In this document: in pieces, positions 1-8,694 of the stretch
Position numbering within the stretch: position 1 is the first letter of the stretch
Layout of the letters: each line of letters begins with the position of its first letter
NCBI GenBank assembly: GCA_000702085.1
Contig: JNKP01000001.1
Coordinates: 682,001 to 746,000 of the forward strand
Reading direction: 5' to 3'
Length of the DNA: 64,000 nt
From: Lachnospiraceae bacterium P6A3
GTDB lineage: Bacteria > Bacillota > Clostridia > Lachnospirales > Lachnospiraceae
Position numbers and translations under genes: made by a program
The notes under the pieces: model-generated
What the model saw: only the letters and a program-made list of their open reading frames with translations
Databases searched by the model: none
What the model was told of the DNA's origin: nothing

Positions 1-391
1 TTCCGCCGTTGTCGAGCTGGAACTGTCCGGCTCTTGAATATTTGGTGCTGGTCTCACCGGCTTTGTTGGTGAATTCTATTGCGAAGAATCCGTTTCCGCC
101 GAGTGCAAGGTCATAGGTGTTACCTGTGATCCTGAATGACCCCTGGGACCAGTCGGTGTAGTTCTCACCGATCTTAACTCCGCGGCTGGTGTAGCCTTCT
201 CTGGTAACAAGGTTATATCCTACGGTAGAATCTTTGATCTTAAGATCAAGTACCTGATCAAAGGACTGGCTGGTGGCACCTTCTTTTTTATATCCGACGG
301 TGGTGACATTAGCCATATTATTACTGAGAACGTCCATACGATTCTGCTCGTTGATCATTCCGGTATAAGCTGTGTACAGTCCTTTAACCAT
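1..391 (-). CDS. flhO: Flagellar basal-body rod protein FlhO/FlgF-like (partial, N-terminal part)
   Basis: The first 130 residues of a flagellar rod/hook family protein are present; the C-terminus lies beyond base 1. The start region carries the family signature SNNMANVTTVGYK, the helix that packs in the rod, followed by the start of the rod beta-domain with a LALGGNGFFAIE segment. The ATG at 391 is preceded by a GGAG site. The gene lies directly downstream of an mreB/mbl gene on the same strand. Bacillus subtilis has the order mbl-flhO-flhP, which supports FlhO rather than FlgG of the main fla/che operon; FlgF and FlgG cannot be told apart from the N-terminus alone. The role would be distal or proximal rod assembly outside the membrane. 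Confidence 0.85.
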   Translation of the reverse strand, partial: MVKGLYTAYTGMINEQNRMDVLSNNMANVTTVGYKKEGATSQSFDQVLDLKIKDSTVGYNLVTREGYTSRGVKIGENYTDWSQGSFRITGNTYDLALGGNGFFAIEFTNKAGETSTKYSRAGQFQLDNGG

Positions 392-431
392 AGATTATTC
401 TCCGAGTGACAGCGGGATGCCCGCCGTACAA

Positions 432-1430
432 TTATTCTATAGAGCTTCTGAATGTTGAAATAAACTCTACGTATTTGCCTGTTCCGATTGCAACTGCGGT
501 CATGGGATCTTCCGCGGTCATGCAGGCAATTCCTGTTCTGTCGGTGATAAGATCTTCAAGTCCTCTGAGAAGTGATCCGCCTCCGGTAAGAACGATTCCG
601 CGGTCTGCGATATCTGCGGAAAGTTCGGGAGGAGTTCTCTCAAGTACGGAGTGGATGGCTTCGACAATGCTGTTGGTTGAATCTTCGAGAGCCTCTTCCA
701 TCTCTTCGCTGGTTACTTCGATTGATGTGGGAAGTCCCTTTACGATGTGACGTCCCTTAACTTCCATCTTATCTACTTCGGGTCTTCTGAAGCAGGTTCC
801 GATCTTGATCTTTACATCCTCTGCGGTTCTTTCACCGATGCTGAGGCTGTGATTTTTTCTCATGTATTTTACGATGGCGTCGTTGAAATCATCTCCCGCA
901 ACCTTGAGTGATGCGCTCTCAACAGCGCTTCCGAGGGAAATGACTGCGATGTCGGTGGTACCGCCTCCGATATCAACGATCATGTTTCCGCAGGGCTTGG
1001 AGATGTCAATTCCCGCACCGATTGCAGCCGCGATGGGCTCCTCAATGATGAGGGTTTCTCTTGCGCCTACCTGGTAAGCCGCATCTTCAACCGCCTTCTT
1101 CTCAACTTCGGTAACGCCCGAAGGTACGCATACAGCGATTCTGGGCTTTCTGAGAAGTCTGTGTCCCACTGCCTTCTGAACGAAGTACTTCATCATCTTC
1201 TCGGTTACCTGATAATCGGAGATAACGCCCTGCTTAAGAGGACGTACCGCTACGATGTTGGCAGGTGTTCTACCGAGCATGAGTCTTGCATCCTCGCCGA
1301 TAGCTTTTACTTTCTTGGAATTCTTATCAATCGCTACAACCGAGGGCTCCTTGAGGACAACGCCCTTGCCTTTTATGTATACGAGAACCGATGCGGTTCC
1401 CAAATCTATTCCGATGTCTAATGCTGCCAT
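432..1430 (-). CDS. mbl: Rod shape-determining actin homologue MreB/Mbl
   Basis: A 332-residue bacterial actin. It shows the phosphate-1 motif IDLGTASVLVY near residue 7, the phosphate-2 motif DIGGGTTDIAV near 155, and the adenosine motif LTGGGSLLRG near 283. It polymerises under the membrane and guides peptidoglycan synthesis along the cell cylinder. The ATG at 1430 has an AAAGGGG site in good position; an in-frame codon at 1472 lacks one and would add 14 residues unlike the family. The flagellar gene downstream, in the order seen in Bacillus, argues for Mbl, though MreB and Mbl are hard to separate by eye. Confidence 0.95.
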   Translation of the reverse strand: MAALDIGIDLGTASVLVYIKGKGVVLKEPSVVAIDKNSKKVKAIGEDARLMLGRTPANIVAVRPLKQGVISDYQVTEKMMKYFVQKAVGHRLLRKPRIAVCVPSGVTEVEKKAVEDAAYQVGARETLIIEEPIAAAIGAGIDISKPCGNMIVDIGGGTTDIAVISLGSAVESASLKVAGDDFNDAIVKYMRKNHSLSIGERTAEDVKIKIGTCFRRPEVDKMEVKGRHIVKGLPTSIEVTSEEMEEALEDSTNSIVEAIHSVLERTPPELSADIADRGIVLTGGGSLLRGLEDLITDRTGIACMTAEDPMTAVAIGTGKYVEFISTFRSSIE

Positions 1431-1480
1431 TGCTAAAACCCCTTTCGGATACTTACTTAAATATATATACAATCCGATTT

Positions 1481-1509
1481 ATTATACCCGATTTTGGGGG
1501 AAATTAACA
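1481..1509 (-). promoter_or_regulatory. Probable sigma-A promoter of mbl
   Basis: On the minus strand a perfect TATAAT (1481-1486) lies about 50 bases upstream of the mbl start codon. The matching -35 region (about 1504-1509, TGTTAA) is weak. It is the only good -10 box in this gap. Confidence 0.45.
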
Positions 1510-1596
1510 GTTCTTTTTATGTATATTGACTGTATGTCAATAATTTGCCGTTTGCCGAAGAACTTATTATTCTCAACGGTGCCTGCGAGCACCCAT

Positions 1597-1634
1597 AAAA
1601 AAGCGCACGGAATTGCATTATCTGCATCCGTGCG
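1597..1634 (-). terminator. Intrinsic terminator of the glycosyltransferase gene
   Basis: An 8-bp stem (CGCACGGA at 1604-1611 pairing with TCCGTGCG at 1627-1634), extended by inner TGCA/TGCA pairs, is followed on the minus strand by six T residues (1597-1602). It lies about 54 bases after the stop of the glycosyltransferase and before the mbl promoter. Confidence 0.8.
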
Positions 1635-1687
1635 AGATGGGTAGAGTTATCCTTACATTCCGTATATCGGAGTCCGGGTATAAAAGA

Positions 1688-2506
1688 TTAACCCCTGTGA
1701 TAGATTTTTTTTACGAGACCGTTATAGATGCCGGAAAGAGGACCGGTGGAGATGGCGTGACGAAGGGGCTGAAGTGTCACGATCATGTAGAGCTTGCAGT
1801 AAAAACGCTGCCATCCCGTCAGATACATGCCCGTGATTTCCTTATGCTCTTCTGCAGAACGTTTTGCCTGCTTGGGATTATCGGAATAACCTCCGCCTTC
1901 GTAACGGCATACGGGTTCTTCAACATAAACCGTGGCGGTATTGTTTTTAAGAACGCTCCAAAGGAAGTGTTCGTAATCCGCACGGACTTTATACTCGGGT
2001 CTGAAAAGGCGTTTTGCAAAACATTCTTTGGAGTAGAGAATTGCCTGATGACAGGGAATGTTTCTGTAGCAGACCAGAGGTGTGATCTTGGGTGAAATAT
2101 ATTCAACACTGCCGGTCTGAGACGCGAACCTGCTTCCGTAGAGGATCAGAGGTTTTCTTTCCGTCGGCTCACCGTTAGCAGAGATGTACTCTTCCGCAGC
2201 TTTCTTAAAACGCGCAAGCACCATATCGTCGTAAAAGAAATCGCCGCAGTTCATGAAGATGTAGTAATCACCCGCAGCATTAGAGATACCCTGATTCATG
2301 CCGTCGTAAATTCCGGTATCCTTCTGCTCAAAAATTCTGACACGTGTGTCGCCAAGTGCTTTTACCGCATCAACGGAACCATCCTTTGAAAGACCGTCTT
2401 TAAGTACGACTTCAAGATCAGCATCCTTCTGAGCAAGAATATTGTTTACGGTTTCTATCAGTTTTTCTCCCGCATTGAGGGATACGACAATTATTGAAAA
2501 TTTCAT
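1688..2506 (-). CDS. Family 2 glycosyltransferase
   Basis: A 272-residue GT-A fold transferase. The N-terminus has the nucleotide-sugar binding strand FSIIVVSLNAGEKLIETV, followed by QKDTGIYDGMNQGISNAAGDY near residue 75 and MNCGDFF, which holds the usual metal-binding acidic position. It probably moves a sugar from a nucleotide donor onto a surface polysaccharide precursor; the acceptor cannot be told. The ATG at 2506 with a GAGAGAT ribosome site is preferred over the longer frame, whose first 25 residues come from the adjoining palindromic repeat. It follows the cobalamin operon on the same strand but is unlikely to share its function; a terminator follows it. Confidence 0.8.
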   Translation of the reverse strand: MKFSIIVVSLNAGEKLIETVNNILAQKDADLEVVLKDGLSKDGSVDAVKALGDTRVRIFEQKDTGIYDGMNQGISNAAGDYYIFMNCGDFFYDDMVLARFKKAAEEYISANGEPTERKPLILYGSRFASQTGSVEYISPKITPLVCYRNIPCHQAILYSKECFAKRLFRPEYKVRADYEHFLWSVLKNNTATVYVEEPVCRYEGGGYSDNPKQAKRSAEEHKEITGMYLTGWQRFYCKLYMIVTLQPLRHAISTGPLSGIYNGLVKKIYHRG

Positions 2507-2517
2507 ATTATCTCTCT

Positions 2518-2582
2518 GGTGACATTGGGGACGTTTCATTTTTGTCACCGGGTGACAAAAATGAAACGTCCCCAATGTCACC
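2518..2582. repeat. REPIN palindrome A (65 bp, perfect)
   Basis: Two 32-bp arms are exact reverse complements around a single central base. Each arm runs from GTGACATTGGGGACG to TTTTTGTCACC. This is the most symmetrical member of a family of related palindromes at 36.9, 38.5, 41.0 and 46.8 kb. The stop codon of the upstream Cys-rich gene (2578-2580) lies inside the outer end of the arm. As RNA it would form a very strong hairpin and could act as an operon boundary. Confidence 0.9.
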
Positions 2583-2814
2583 TCTTTTTAAGGTATTCCA
2601 TCACTTTATCGTAGTTACCGGGAACGTGAGGAAAATTACAGTTTTTGCAGCTCTTAATCTTCCTGTCCCCTTTATCGATTATAGTATAATTTCCCGGACA
2701 GGCAAGATTATAGAGAGGACAAAAGCAAAAAAGGCAGTTCATATCACCTTCTATCTTGTGACATGGATAGTACTGACATTCTTTATTTGCAAAAAACTTA
2801 CTTGAGTTTTCCAT
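2578..2814 (-). CDS. Small cysteine-rich protein of the cobalamin-associated zinc-binding type
   Basis: 78 residues with nine cysteines, several in pairs (CLFCFCPLY, CKNC). This pattern fits the cysteine-rich small-domain family (PF04071-like) that is often next to cobalamin genes; its biochemical role is not established. The ATG at 2814 has a GAGGT site and overlaps the end of cbiA by 17 bp, so it is the last gene of the cobalamin operon. Its TGA stop is supplied by the first bases of palindrome A, so the original C-terminus may have been different before that repeat arrived. Confidence 0.75.
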   Translation of the reverse strand: MENSSKFFANKECQYYPCHKIEGDMNCLFCFCPLYNLACPGNYTIIDKGDRKIKSCKNCNFPHVPGNYDKVMEYLKKR

Positions 2815-4207
2815 CTCTGACCTCTTTCATTCTTTCGATAAAAGCGTCGACAAATCCCGGATTCGAACCATAGTAAAAATGAGGAAATCCCCAGATTCCG
2901 TTGTTATGATTCACAATGCACTTCCACTGAGTATCTCTGAAAGGTTTCTTTGCCGTGCAGCTTTCTCCGTTCATGCTCGAATCATAATAATGGAATTCAT
3001 GTCCTTTAAGACCGTTTACACTTCCGTAAAATAAATCGTCCACGTCAGCATCAGTTATATGCATGTATCCGAATCTGACAAGTCTTCCGGTGAATCTGCA
3101 CTCGCCGTCATAAACACCCGCCATTTCAAATACATTACCATTATCATCTTCAATGGATTTACCAAGATACATAAATCCGCCGCACTCCGCAAGGGAAGGT
3201 TTCTTTTCACTTACGAAAGATCTTATGGATGCAAGCATTGATTTATTTGCGGACAGTTTCTCAAGATACAGTTCGGGATAACCGCCGCCAAGAAGAATTC
3301 CGTCAGCACCCTTCGGGATTTCGCTGTCATTAAGAGGCGAAAAGTATTTTATCTTCACTCCTCTTTCTTCAAACATTTCTATATTATCTCTGTAGTAAAA
3401 ACAAAACGCATCATCAAGGGCAACGGCGAGAGTAAGGCCTTCACCTTTATGAAGCAATTCGGTTTTGACTCCGGCCGCGCATTCAAGAATCTGCGCATTT
3501 TCCATTATGGATAACATTTCAGAGATATCGATATTTTCTTCAAAGACTTTAGATGCAGCCTCTATCTTATCGCCCGTATCATCGGACTCGCCGGGAAGCT
3601 TAAGCCCCAGATGTCTGCTTTCAAAATCTATTCCCTTGGTCTTGGGGAAAAATCCGAGCAATTTAATATCCGATCTTGATTCGGATAATGCTTCTTCAAG
3701 TTCCGGGAAAAGCATCTCATAAAACTTTTCGCTTATGTTATTCAGAATGATACCTTTTATAAGTCTTCTTTCATCATCAGCGATCACACCTTTAATCATC
3801 GAGATAACTGTTCTTCCGACTTTTCCGGCGTTCACAACGAGAATGACCGGCGTTGATGTGATCTCTGCAATCTCATAGCAGGAGCCTGCTGATGATGAAG
3901 GATCATTGCCGTCATATATCCCCATGGCACCTTCAATCACCGCATATCCGTTTCCGGCTTTTGCCACGTTTTTCTTTACCATATCTTCACCCATAAAAAA
4001 GACATCGAGATTTCTGCTCTCTATCCCGAAAGCTTTTTTGTGAAACATGGGATCGATATAATCCGGTCCGCATTTATAAGACTTAAGATCGTATCCTCTC
4101 TTCTGAAGGCATCTTAAGAAAGCACAGGTAAGAGTTGTCTTTCCGCTTCCGCTGGTCATACCTGCGATCAATAATCTGTTAACTTTTACAGGCGTATTTT
4201 CATTCAT
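2798..4207 (-). CDS. cbiA: Cobyrinate a,c-diamide synthase CbiA
   Basis: A 469-residue ATP- and glutamine-dependent enzyme that amidates the a and c side chains of cobyrinic acid. The N-terminal dethiobiotin-synthetase-like half has the P-loop GMTSGSGKTT near residue 16 and YKCGPDYIDP near 47. The C-terminal class I glutamine amidotransferase half has the nucleophile motif LAECGGFMYLG near 335. The ATG at 4207 forms an ATGA overlap with the stop of the upstream gene; a GTG at 4228 is in frame but the overlap makes 4207 more likely. Length is normal for the family. Confidence 0.95.
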   Translation of the reverse strand: MNENTPVKVNRLLIAGMTSGSGKTTLTCAFLRCLQKRGYDLKSYKCGPDYIDPMFHKKAFGIESRNLDVFFMGEDMVKKNVAKAGNGYAVIEGAMGIYDGNDPSSSAGSCYEIAEITSTPVILVVNAGKVGRTVISMIKGVIADDERRLIKGIILNNISEKFYEMLFPELEEALSESRSDIKLLGFFPKTKGIDFESRHLGLKLPGESDDTGDKIEAASKVFEENIDISEMLSIMENAQILECAAGVKTELLHKGEGLTLAVALDDAFCFYYRDNIEMFEERGVKIKYFSPLNDSEIPKGADGILLGGGYPELYLEKLSANKSMLASIRSFVSEKKPSLAECGGFMYLGKSIEDDNGNVFEMAGVYDGECRFTGRLVRFGYMHITDADVDDLFYGSVNGLKGHEFHYYDSSMNGESCTAKKPFRDTQWKCIVNHNNGIWGFPHFYYGSNPGFVDAFIERMKEVRDGKLK

Positions 4208-6192
4208 AATGTAAACGAGAATATCCACACGGGATTTTGTGCACTCATCAGATGATGATCTCCGGCTTTTCTGACACCGGTGACGGAAATCTGAACTATC
4301 TCATCATCAGATACTTCATATTCTTCCATGAGCTTTTTTACTTCTTCGAAGGTCTCAAGGCTTACGGCATTAATAACGTACCTGATGCCTTTCTTCCTGT
4401 CTGAAAGATTCTTTATTATCCCGGACAGTTTTCCGTCACTGCCTCCGATAAACACTCTGTCGGGAACAGGTAGTCCTTCAAAGGTATCCGGTGCATCGCC
4501 TTCGATAACTTCAACATTATAAAGGCCCGTTTTTTCGATATTTTCTTTGATAAGTGCGACCGCTTCCGGTTTCCTTTCAAAAGAATACACTTTAAGATTT
4601 CTCGAAAGAGATGCGGCTTCTATAGACACCGAGCCCGTCCCGCCTCCGATGTCATACATCACATCCCCATCACAAAGTCCGAGTCTGATGATGCTCTCGT
4701 GGCGGATGCATTCTTTGGTCATGGGAATGTCGCCTCTGATCATGTCACTGTCTTTAACGATATTTATCAGAGGTTTTTTATCGGGAGATGCATTGTAAAT
4801 AAACGCTGTTGTAATTCCGGTTTTATCGTAAGACAATGCTTCATCCGGAGTCATGGTTATAACGGATTCATCTTCATAAGAAAGACCGGCACCCGCGGTT
4901 ATCTTTCCGTCAATGCAGAGTGACTTCATCCGACCGGCAATCTTCGCAATATCCTTACCGCCCGACAGCAGAGCAACAACTTTATGATTATATCTGACCG
5001 CATCACCGAGCTTTGCCAGATCCTCATCGGAGTCCTTGCCGTGAAGGCTGAATAAAACAGCATCATCATATGAGAGTCCGAGTTTTGCGGACATATATGA
5101 AATCGAAGATATTCCGGGAAGAACTTTTATGCAGACGTCCGGATCCCACTCCTTCAGTGCCGTGATCATCTTCTGCGCCCCGCTGTAGAATCCCGAATCC
5201 CCGGAGTACAGAATAACGGGATGCAAAGGCTTTTCCGATTCAAGAACCGGAATGATATCCTTGGCAAGATACAAAGAATACTTTCCGGTTTTATCAATTC
5301 CGTCAATAAGTCTTGATGCACCGAATATGACATCCGCATCTTTTATCGCAAGACTCACATCCAAAGTTTCGCATCCGGCAGATCCCATTCCGATTCCGGC
5401 TATAGTCACTGTCATTGCAGGGGTTTCGCATTCCACAATCATGGACAGTGCAGCTTCCATGCTTACTCCTTCTTCTTTGGAGGGTCTTTCTATAATGTGA
5501 GCTGTTATTCCCTCTTCCCGGGCAGCCATGATTTTCTCCTCAAATCCGCCTGCTCCGCCGCTTTCTTTTGTGACAAGATGTTTTATCGAATACTGCCTGA
5601 TAAGTGCGGCATTCATATCCTTGGAAAAAGGTCCGTGCATTGCGATGATATGAGTCTTTTCTATTCCCGCTTTTTCGCAAAGCTCGAGACTCTCAATCGA
5701 AGGAAGAACTCTCACATAAGTTCTTTCAAGAACTTCCTTCGAAACATTTTCGCAATACACTCCAAGTTCTTTACTGCCGGTTGTAAGGAGGATATTTGAA
5801 TCCGTTTTGTTAAGAGCTTTTGCACAGTCCGCTGCATTTGCATACTTGGGATAACCGGCAGCAACGGATTCATCGCCGGATCTTATAACTCTTACATATT
5901 CAAGTTTCGCATCATTACAAGCTGATTTTATGTTAGCAGTCACTTCCGAAGCATATGGATGAGTTGCATCGATGATAAGCGTATCTTTGCCGGTGCCTGA
6001 GATTTTGAAGAATTCCTTCATGGCATCCGCATCCATTCTTCCCACGTGCACTTCACGGTAAGGATCTTTTGACATCATCTCCTCCCCGTAATTTCCCGCA
6101 ACGCAAACGATATGCTTCATCCTGTGAGCCGATAAAGCATCGGAAATGGTCCTTCCTTCCGTTGTTCCCGAAAAAACAATACATCTGATCAT
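4204..6192 (-). CDS. cbiJET: Trifunctional CbiJ-CbiE-CbiT fusion (precorrin-6A reductase / C5- and C15-methyltransferase)
   Basis: One 662-residue chain carries three consecutive corrin-ring enzymes. Residues about 1-250 are CbiJ, the cobalt-precorrin-6A reductase (VFSGTTEGR, IDATHPYA). Residues about 258-470 are CbiE, a tetrapyrrole methylase (IAGIGMGSAG, LYSGDSGFYSGA) acting at C5. Residues about 480-662 are CbiT, a Rossmann SAM methyltransferase (YDIGGGTGSVSIEAA) that methylates C15 and decarboxylates the acetate chain. CbiE-CbiT fusions (CobL) are well known; adding CbiJ at the front links three successive steps. The start makes an ATGA overlap with cbiH and the end an ATGA overlap with cbiA. 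Confidence 0.93.
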   Translation of the reverse strand: MIRCIVFSGTTEGRTISDALSAHRMKHIVCVAGNYGEEMMSKDPYREVHVGRMDADAMKEFFKISGTGKDTLIIDATHPYASEVTANIKSACNDAKLEYVRVIRSGDESVAAGYPKYANAADCAKALNKTDSNILLTTGSKELGVYCENVSKEVLERTYVRVLPSIESLELCEKAGIEKTHIIAMHGPFSKDMNAALIRQYSIKHLVTKESGGAGGFEEKIMAAREEGITAHIIERPSKEEGVSMEAALSMIVECETPAMTVTIAGIGMGSAGCETLDVSLAIKDADVIFGASRLIDGIDKTGKYSLYLAKDIIPVLESEKPLHPVILYSGDSGFYSGAQKMITALKEWDPDVCIKVLPGISSISYMSAKLGLSYDDAVLFSLHGKDSDEDLAKLGDAVRYNHKVVALLSGGKDIAKIAGRMKSLCIDGKITAGAGLSYEDESVITMTPDEALSYDKTGITTAFIYNASPDKKPLINIVKDSDMIRGDIPMTKECIRHESIIRLGLCDGDVMYDIGGGTGSVSIEAASLSRNLKVYSFERKPEAVALIKENIEKTGLYNVEVIEGDAPDTFEGLPVPDRVFIGGSDGKLSGIIKNLSDRKKGIRYVINAVSLETFEEVKKLMEEYEVSDDEIVQISVTGVRKAGDHHLMSAQNPVWIFSFTL

Positions 6193-6923
6193 ATATCGTA
6201 TCCTCTGGGTGTAACCAGCATATCTCCCGTGATTTTTGTTTTGGAATTTCCTATAAACACGGTAACAAACATATCAACATTTTCATCAGCAAGCTGCTTA
6301 AGAGTGCAAGTCTTTTTTTCTTCGCCGTCTCTTCCGATATTACGTACATATCCGCAGGAAGTATCTTCCGGCAAAACAGTACGGAGTATCTCGCATGCAC
6401 GTTTAAGATAATCCGATCTCTTTTTGCTGGAGGGATTATAAATCGCAATGCTGAAATCTCCCTCGGCAGCTTTGATCAGTCTCTTTTCGATCACTTCCCA
6501 GGGAGTAAGAAGATCACTCAGGCTGATAACACAAAAATCATGTGACAACGGGGCACCCAGAACAGCACTTCCGCTGAGCGCTGCGGTAACGCCGGGAACA
6601 ACTTCCACATTGTCAAGCCCTCTCCGGCTTGCAATTTCAAGCAGAGGCGAAGCCATTCCGTATACGCCTGAATCACCGCTGCAGATAAGTGCAACTGCTT
6701 TACCCTCAAGTGCAAACTCCACACATTTTTCACAGCGTTCTATTTCACCGCGCATTCCGTTTTCGTAAAATTCTTTATCGGAAAACAGATCTCTTACAAG
6801 TTCTACGTATGTCTTGTATCCCGCAATGATATCGCAGCTTTCCAAAACATGTCTTGCTCTGACTGTCATGTCATCGGCATTTCCCGGGCCGATTCCCACA
6901 ACATATATTTTACCCACGTTCAT
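6189..6923 (-). CDS. cbiH: Cobalt-precorrin-3 C17-methyltransferase CbiH
   Basis: A 244-residue SAM-dependent tetrapyrrole methylase that methylates C17 and drives ring contraction in the anaerobic corrin pathway. The N-terminal VVGIGPGNADDMT (residues 9-21) and the LICSGDSGVYGMA motif near 79 are diagnostic of the CbiH/CobJ group, as is AIYNPSSKKR near 160. It lies 11 bp downstream of cbiG, whose product acts immediately after it in the pathway. Confidence 0.95.
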   Translation of the reverse strand: MNVGKIYVVGIGPGNADDMTVRARHVLESCDIIAGYKTYVELVRDLFSDKEFYENGMRGEIERCEKCVEFALEGKAVALICSGDSGVYGMASPLLEIASRRGLDNVEVVPGVTAALSGSAVLGAPLSHDFCVISLSDLLTPWEVIEKRLIKAAEGDFSIAIYNPSSKKRSDYLKRACEILRTVLPEDTSCGYVRNIGRDGEEKKTCTLKQLADENVDMFVTVFIGNSKTKITGDMLVTPRGYDI

Positions 6924-6934
6924 ATATATCTCCG

Positions 6935-7936
6935 TTAAATACTCTTAAAGCCTGCCCGTTTAGCGATTGCTATGGTCATTCCGTTCTTTACCGTCTTTTT
7001 CAGGATCAGTTCTCCGCAGCCGGAGCCGAGTACTGCGGCTCTTTCACACACATTGTCAACGCCTGTGGTCTCACGGACAAACTCCGATGAAGTAAAGTCT
7101 CCCGGAGCTTTGTTAAGAAGCTCGGCATCAAAAGAAAGAACCGGGATCCTGTATTTATCCCTCAGATTAATTATCGCATTTTCATCTTCCTTGATATCAA
7201 TGGTACAAAGGGCATATACATCACTTACGTCCAACCCATTCTGCACCAAAGTCTCAAGAAAGAATTCTTCAACCTCCGAAGGATCTTTATCCTTCTTCAT
7301 CCCAAGACCGACCGTATACATCTTAGGCTTAAGCAAAAGCAAATGCTCGGCATCGGTTTCATCAGCGACGATAACATCAACAGGTACTTTGGGAGGATAA
7401 TCCTTAATTGATAAAGTCACCTTTTTATTTTCCAGAGCTCTTGAAGAAACCTTTTTGATTCCCTTCTTATCCATGATGGATAATCTGTTTTCCACAGCAA
7501 ATGTATCCACGGAAAAAGAATCATTAACATCACTGGAAGTAGTGACGACCGGAATCGCATCCAGTAAATCAGCCAGGATTTCCGCAAGCTTATTGGCATT
7601 TCCCGCATGTCCGGAAAGAATAGGAATGACAAATCTTCCGGCATCATCTATTACAATCACAGGGCAATCGGAAAGCTTATCCTTAGGAAGTTCTGAGAGT
7701 GCTCTGACAGCGATACCTGCAGCTCCTATGAAAATAAGTGCATTGCCTTCGATGAAATTTTCGGAAGTCCACTCATATATATCTCCGCTTACACGGATAA
7801 AAACATCGGAGATTTCTTCTGCAGAGCTGAGCGCATAGGAAATCACAGGTGCGATGTCCTTACCCGCACACGCCCTGTTAATCTTCTCTATGATATTTGC
7901 TCCGTTTTTTGAAAAACAGATTGCAAGTTTCTTCAC
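6935..7936 (-). CDS. cbiG: Cobalt-precorrin-5A hydrolase CbiG
   Basis: A 333-residue protein that opens the delta-lactone of cobalt-precorrin-5A and releases the C20 carbon as acetaldehyde. The central FIGAAGIAVRALS and PVIVIDDAGRFVIPILSGH segments (about 70-115) are the CbiG core. The C-terminal domain carries VGLGMKKDKDPSEVEEF near 210, typical of the CobE-like part. The ATG overlaps the cbiF stop by four bases (ATGA), so the two are probably translated together. Confidence 0.95.
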   Translation of the reverse strand: MKKLAICFSKNGANIIEKINRACAGKDIAPVISYALSSAEEISDVFIRVSGDIYEWTSENFIEGNALIFIGAAGIAVRALSELPKDKLSDCPVIVIDDAGRFVIPILSGHAGNANKLAEILADLLDAIPVVTTSSDVNDSFSVDTFAVENRLSIMDKKGIKKVSSRALENKKVTLSIKDYPPKVPVDVIVADETDAEHLLLLKPKMYTVGLGMKKDKDPSEVEEFFLETLVQNGLDVSDVYALCTIDIKEDENAIINLRDKYRIPVLSFDAELLNKAPGDFTSSEFVRETTGVDNVCERAAVLGSGCGELILKKTVKNGMTIAIAKRAGFKSI

Positions 7937-8694
7937 TGTTTTTTACCCTGTCTGAATTCCGTAGTAAATTCAGGATCATATAATTTGGATCTTTCATAAT
8001 CCGCATTTGCTATCACATCGCCCACAAGCACGATGGCTGTCTTTGTGATTTTTTCTTTTTCAGCCTCGGCAGCGAGATTCTTCAACGTACAGACAATCTT
8101 TTTTTCTTCGGGCCATGTAGCCTTATACACAATTGCTGCGGGTGTATCTTCCGAATATCCGCCTGCTATAAGTCTTTTACTTAATTCATCAAGCATTCCG
8201 GCACTTAAGTAAATTGCCATGGAAGATCCGTGAGCTGCCAGGCTTTCAATTTTTTCTTTTTCGGGAACAGCGGTTTTACCTTCCATCCTGGTAATGATAA
8301 GAGTTTGCGATATTCCGGGAAGGGTGTATTCAAGATTAAGAGATGATGCAGCACCGAATGCAGCGCTCACGCCCGGACAGGTTGCGTAAGGAATACCCTT
8401 CTTATCCAGTTCATCCATCTGCTCCCTTATGGCACCGTATATACTCGCATCACCCGTGTGAAGCCTTACAACTTCTTTACCGGTCTCAGCTGCAGGGATC
8501 ATCACATCAAGCACTTCTTCCAGAGTCATTTTGGAACTGTCGTAGATTTCAGCTTCTTTTCGGGCATAATCAAGAAGAGCAGGATTAACGAGGCTTCCCG
8601 CATAGATAATGATATCCGCTTTTTTGATCAGCTCCATTCCGCGAACAGTTATAAGATCCGTCGCTCCGGGACCCGCTCCCACAAAATTGATCAT
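7933..8694 (-). CDS. cbiF: Cobalt-precorrin-4 C11-methyltransferase CbiF
   Basis: A 253-residue tetrapyrrole methylase acting at C11. Motifs seen are FVGAGPGATDLITVRG (residues 3-18), YAGSLVNP near 35 and RLHTGDASIYGA near 85, matching CbiF/CobM. The ATG at 8694 forms an ATGA overlap with the cbiD stop and has an AAAGAGAT site; the frame is open further upstream inside cbiD but that extension has no family resemblance. Confidence 0.95.
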   Translation of the reverse strand: MINFVGAGPGATDLITVRGMELIKKADIIIYAGSLVNPALLDYARKEAEIYDSSKMTLEEVLDVMIPAAETGKEVVRLHTGDASIYGAIREQMDELDKKGIPYATCPGVSAAFGAASSLNLEYTLPGISQTLIITRMEGKTAVPEKEKIESLAAHGSSMAIYLSAGMLDELSKRLIAGGYSEDTPAAIVYKATWPEEKKIVCTLKNLAAEAEKEKITKTAIVLVGDVIANADYERSKLYDPEFTTEFRQGKKQ

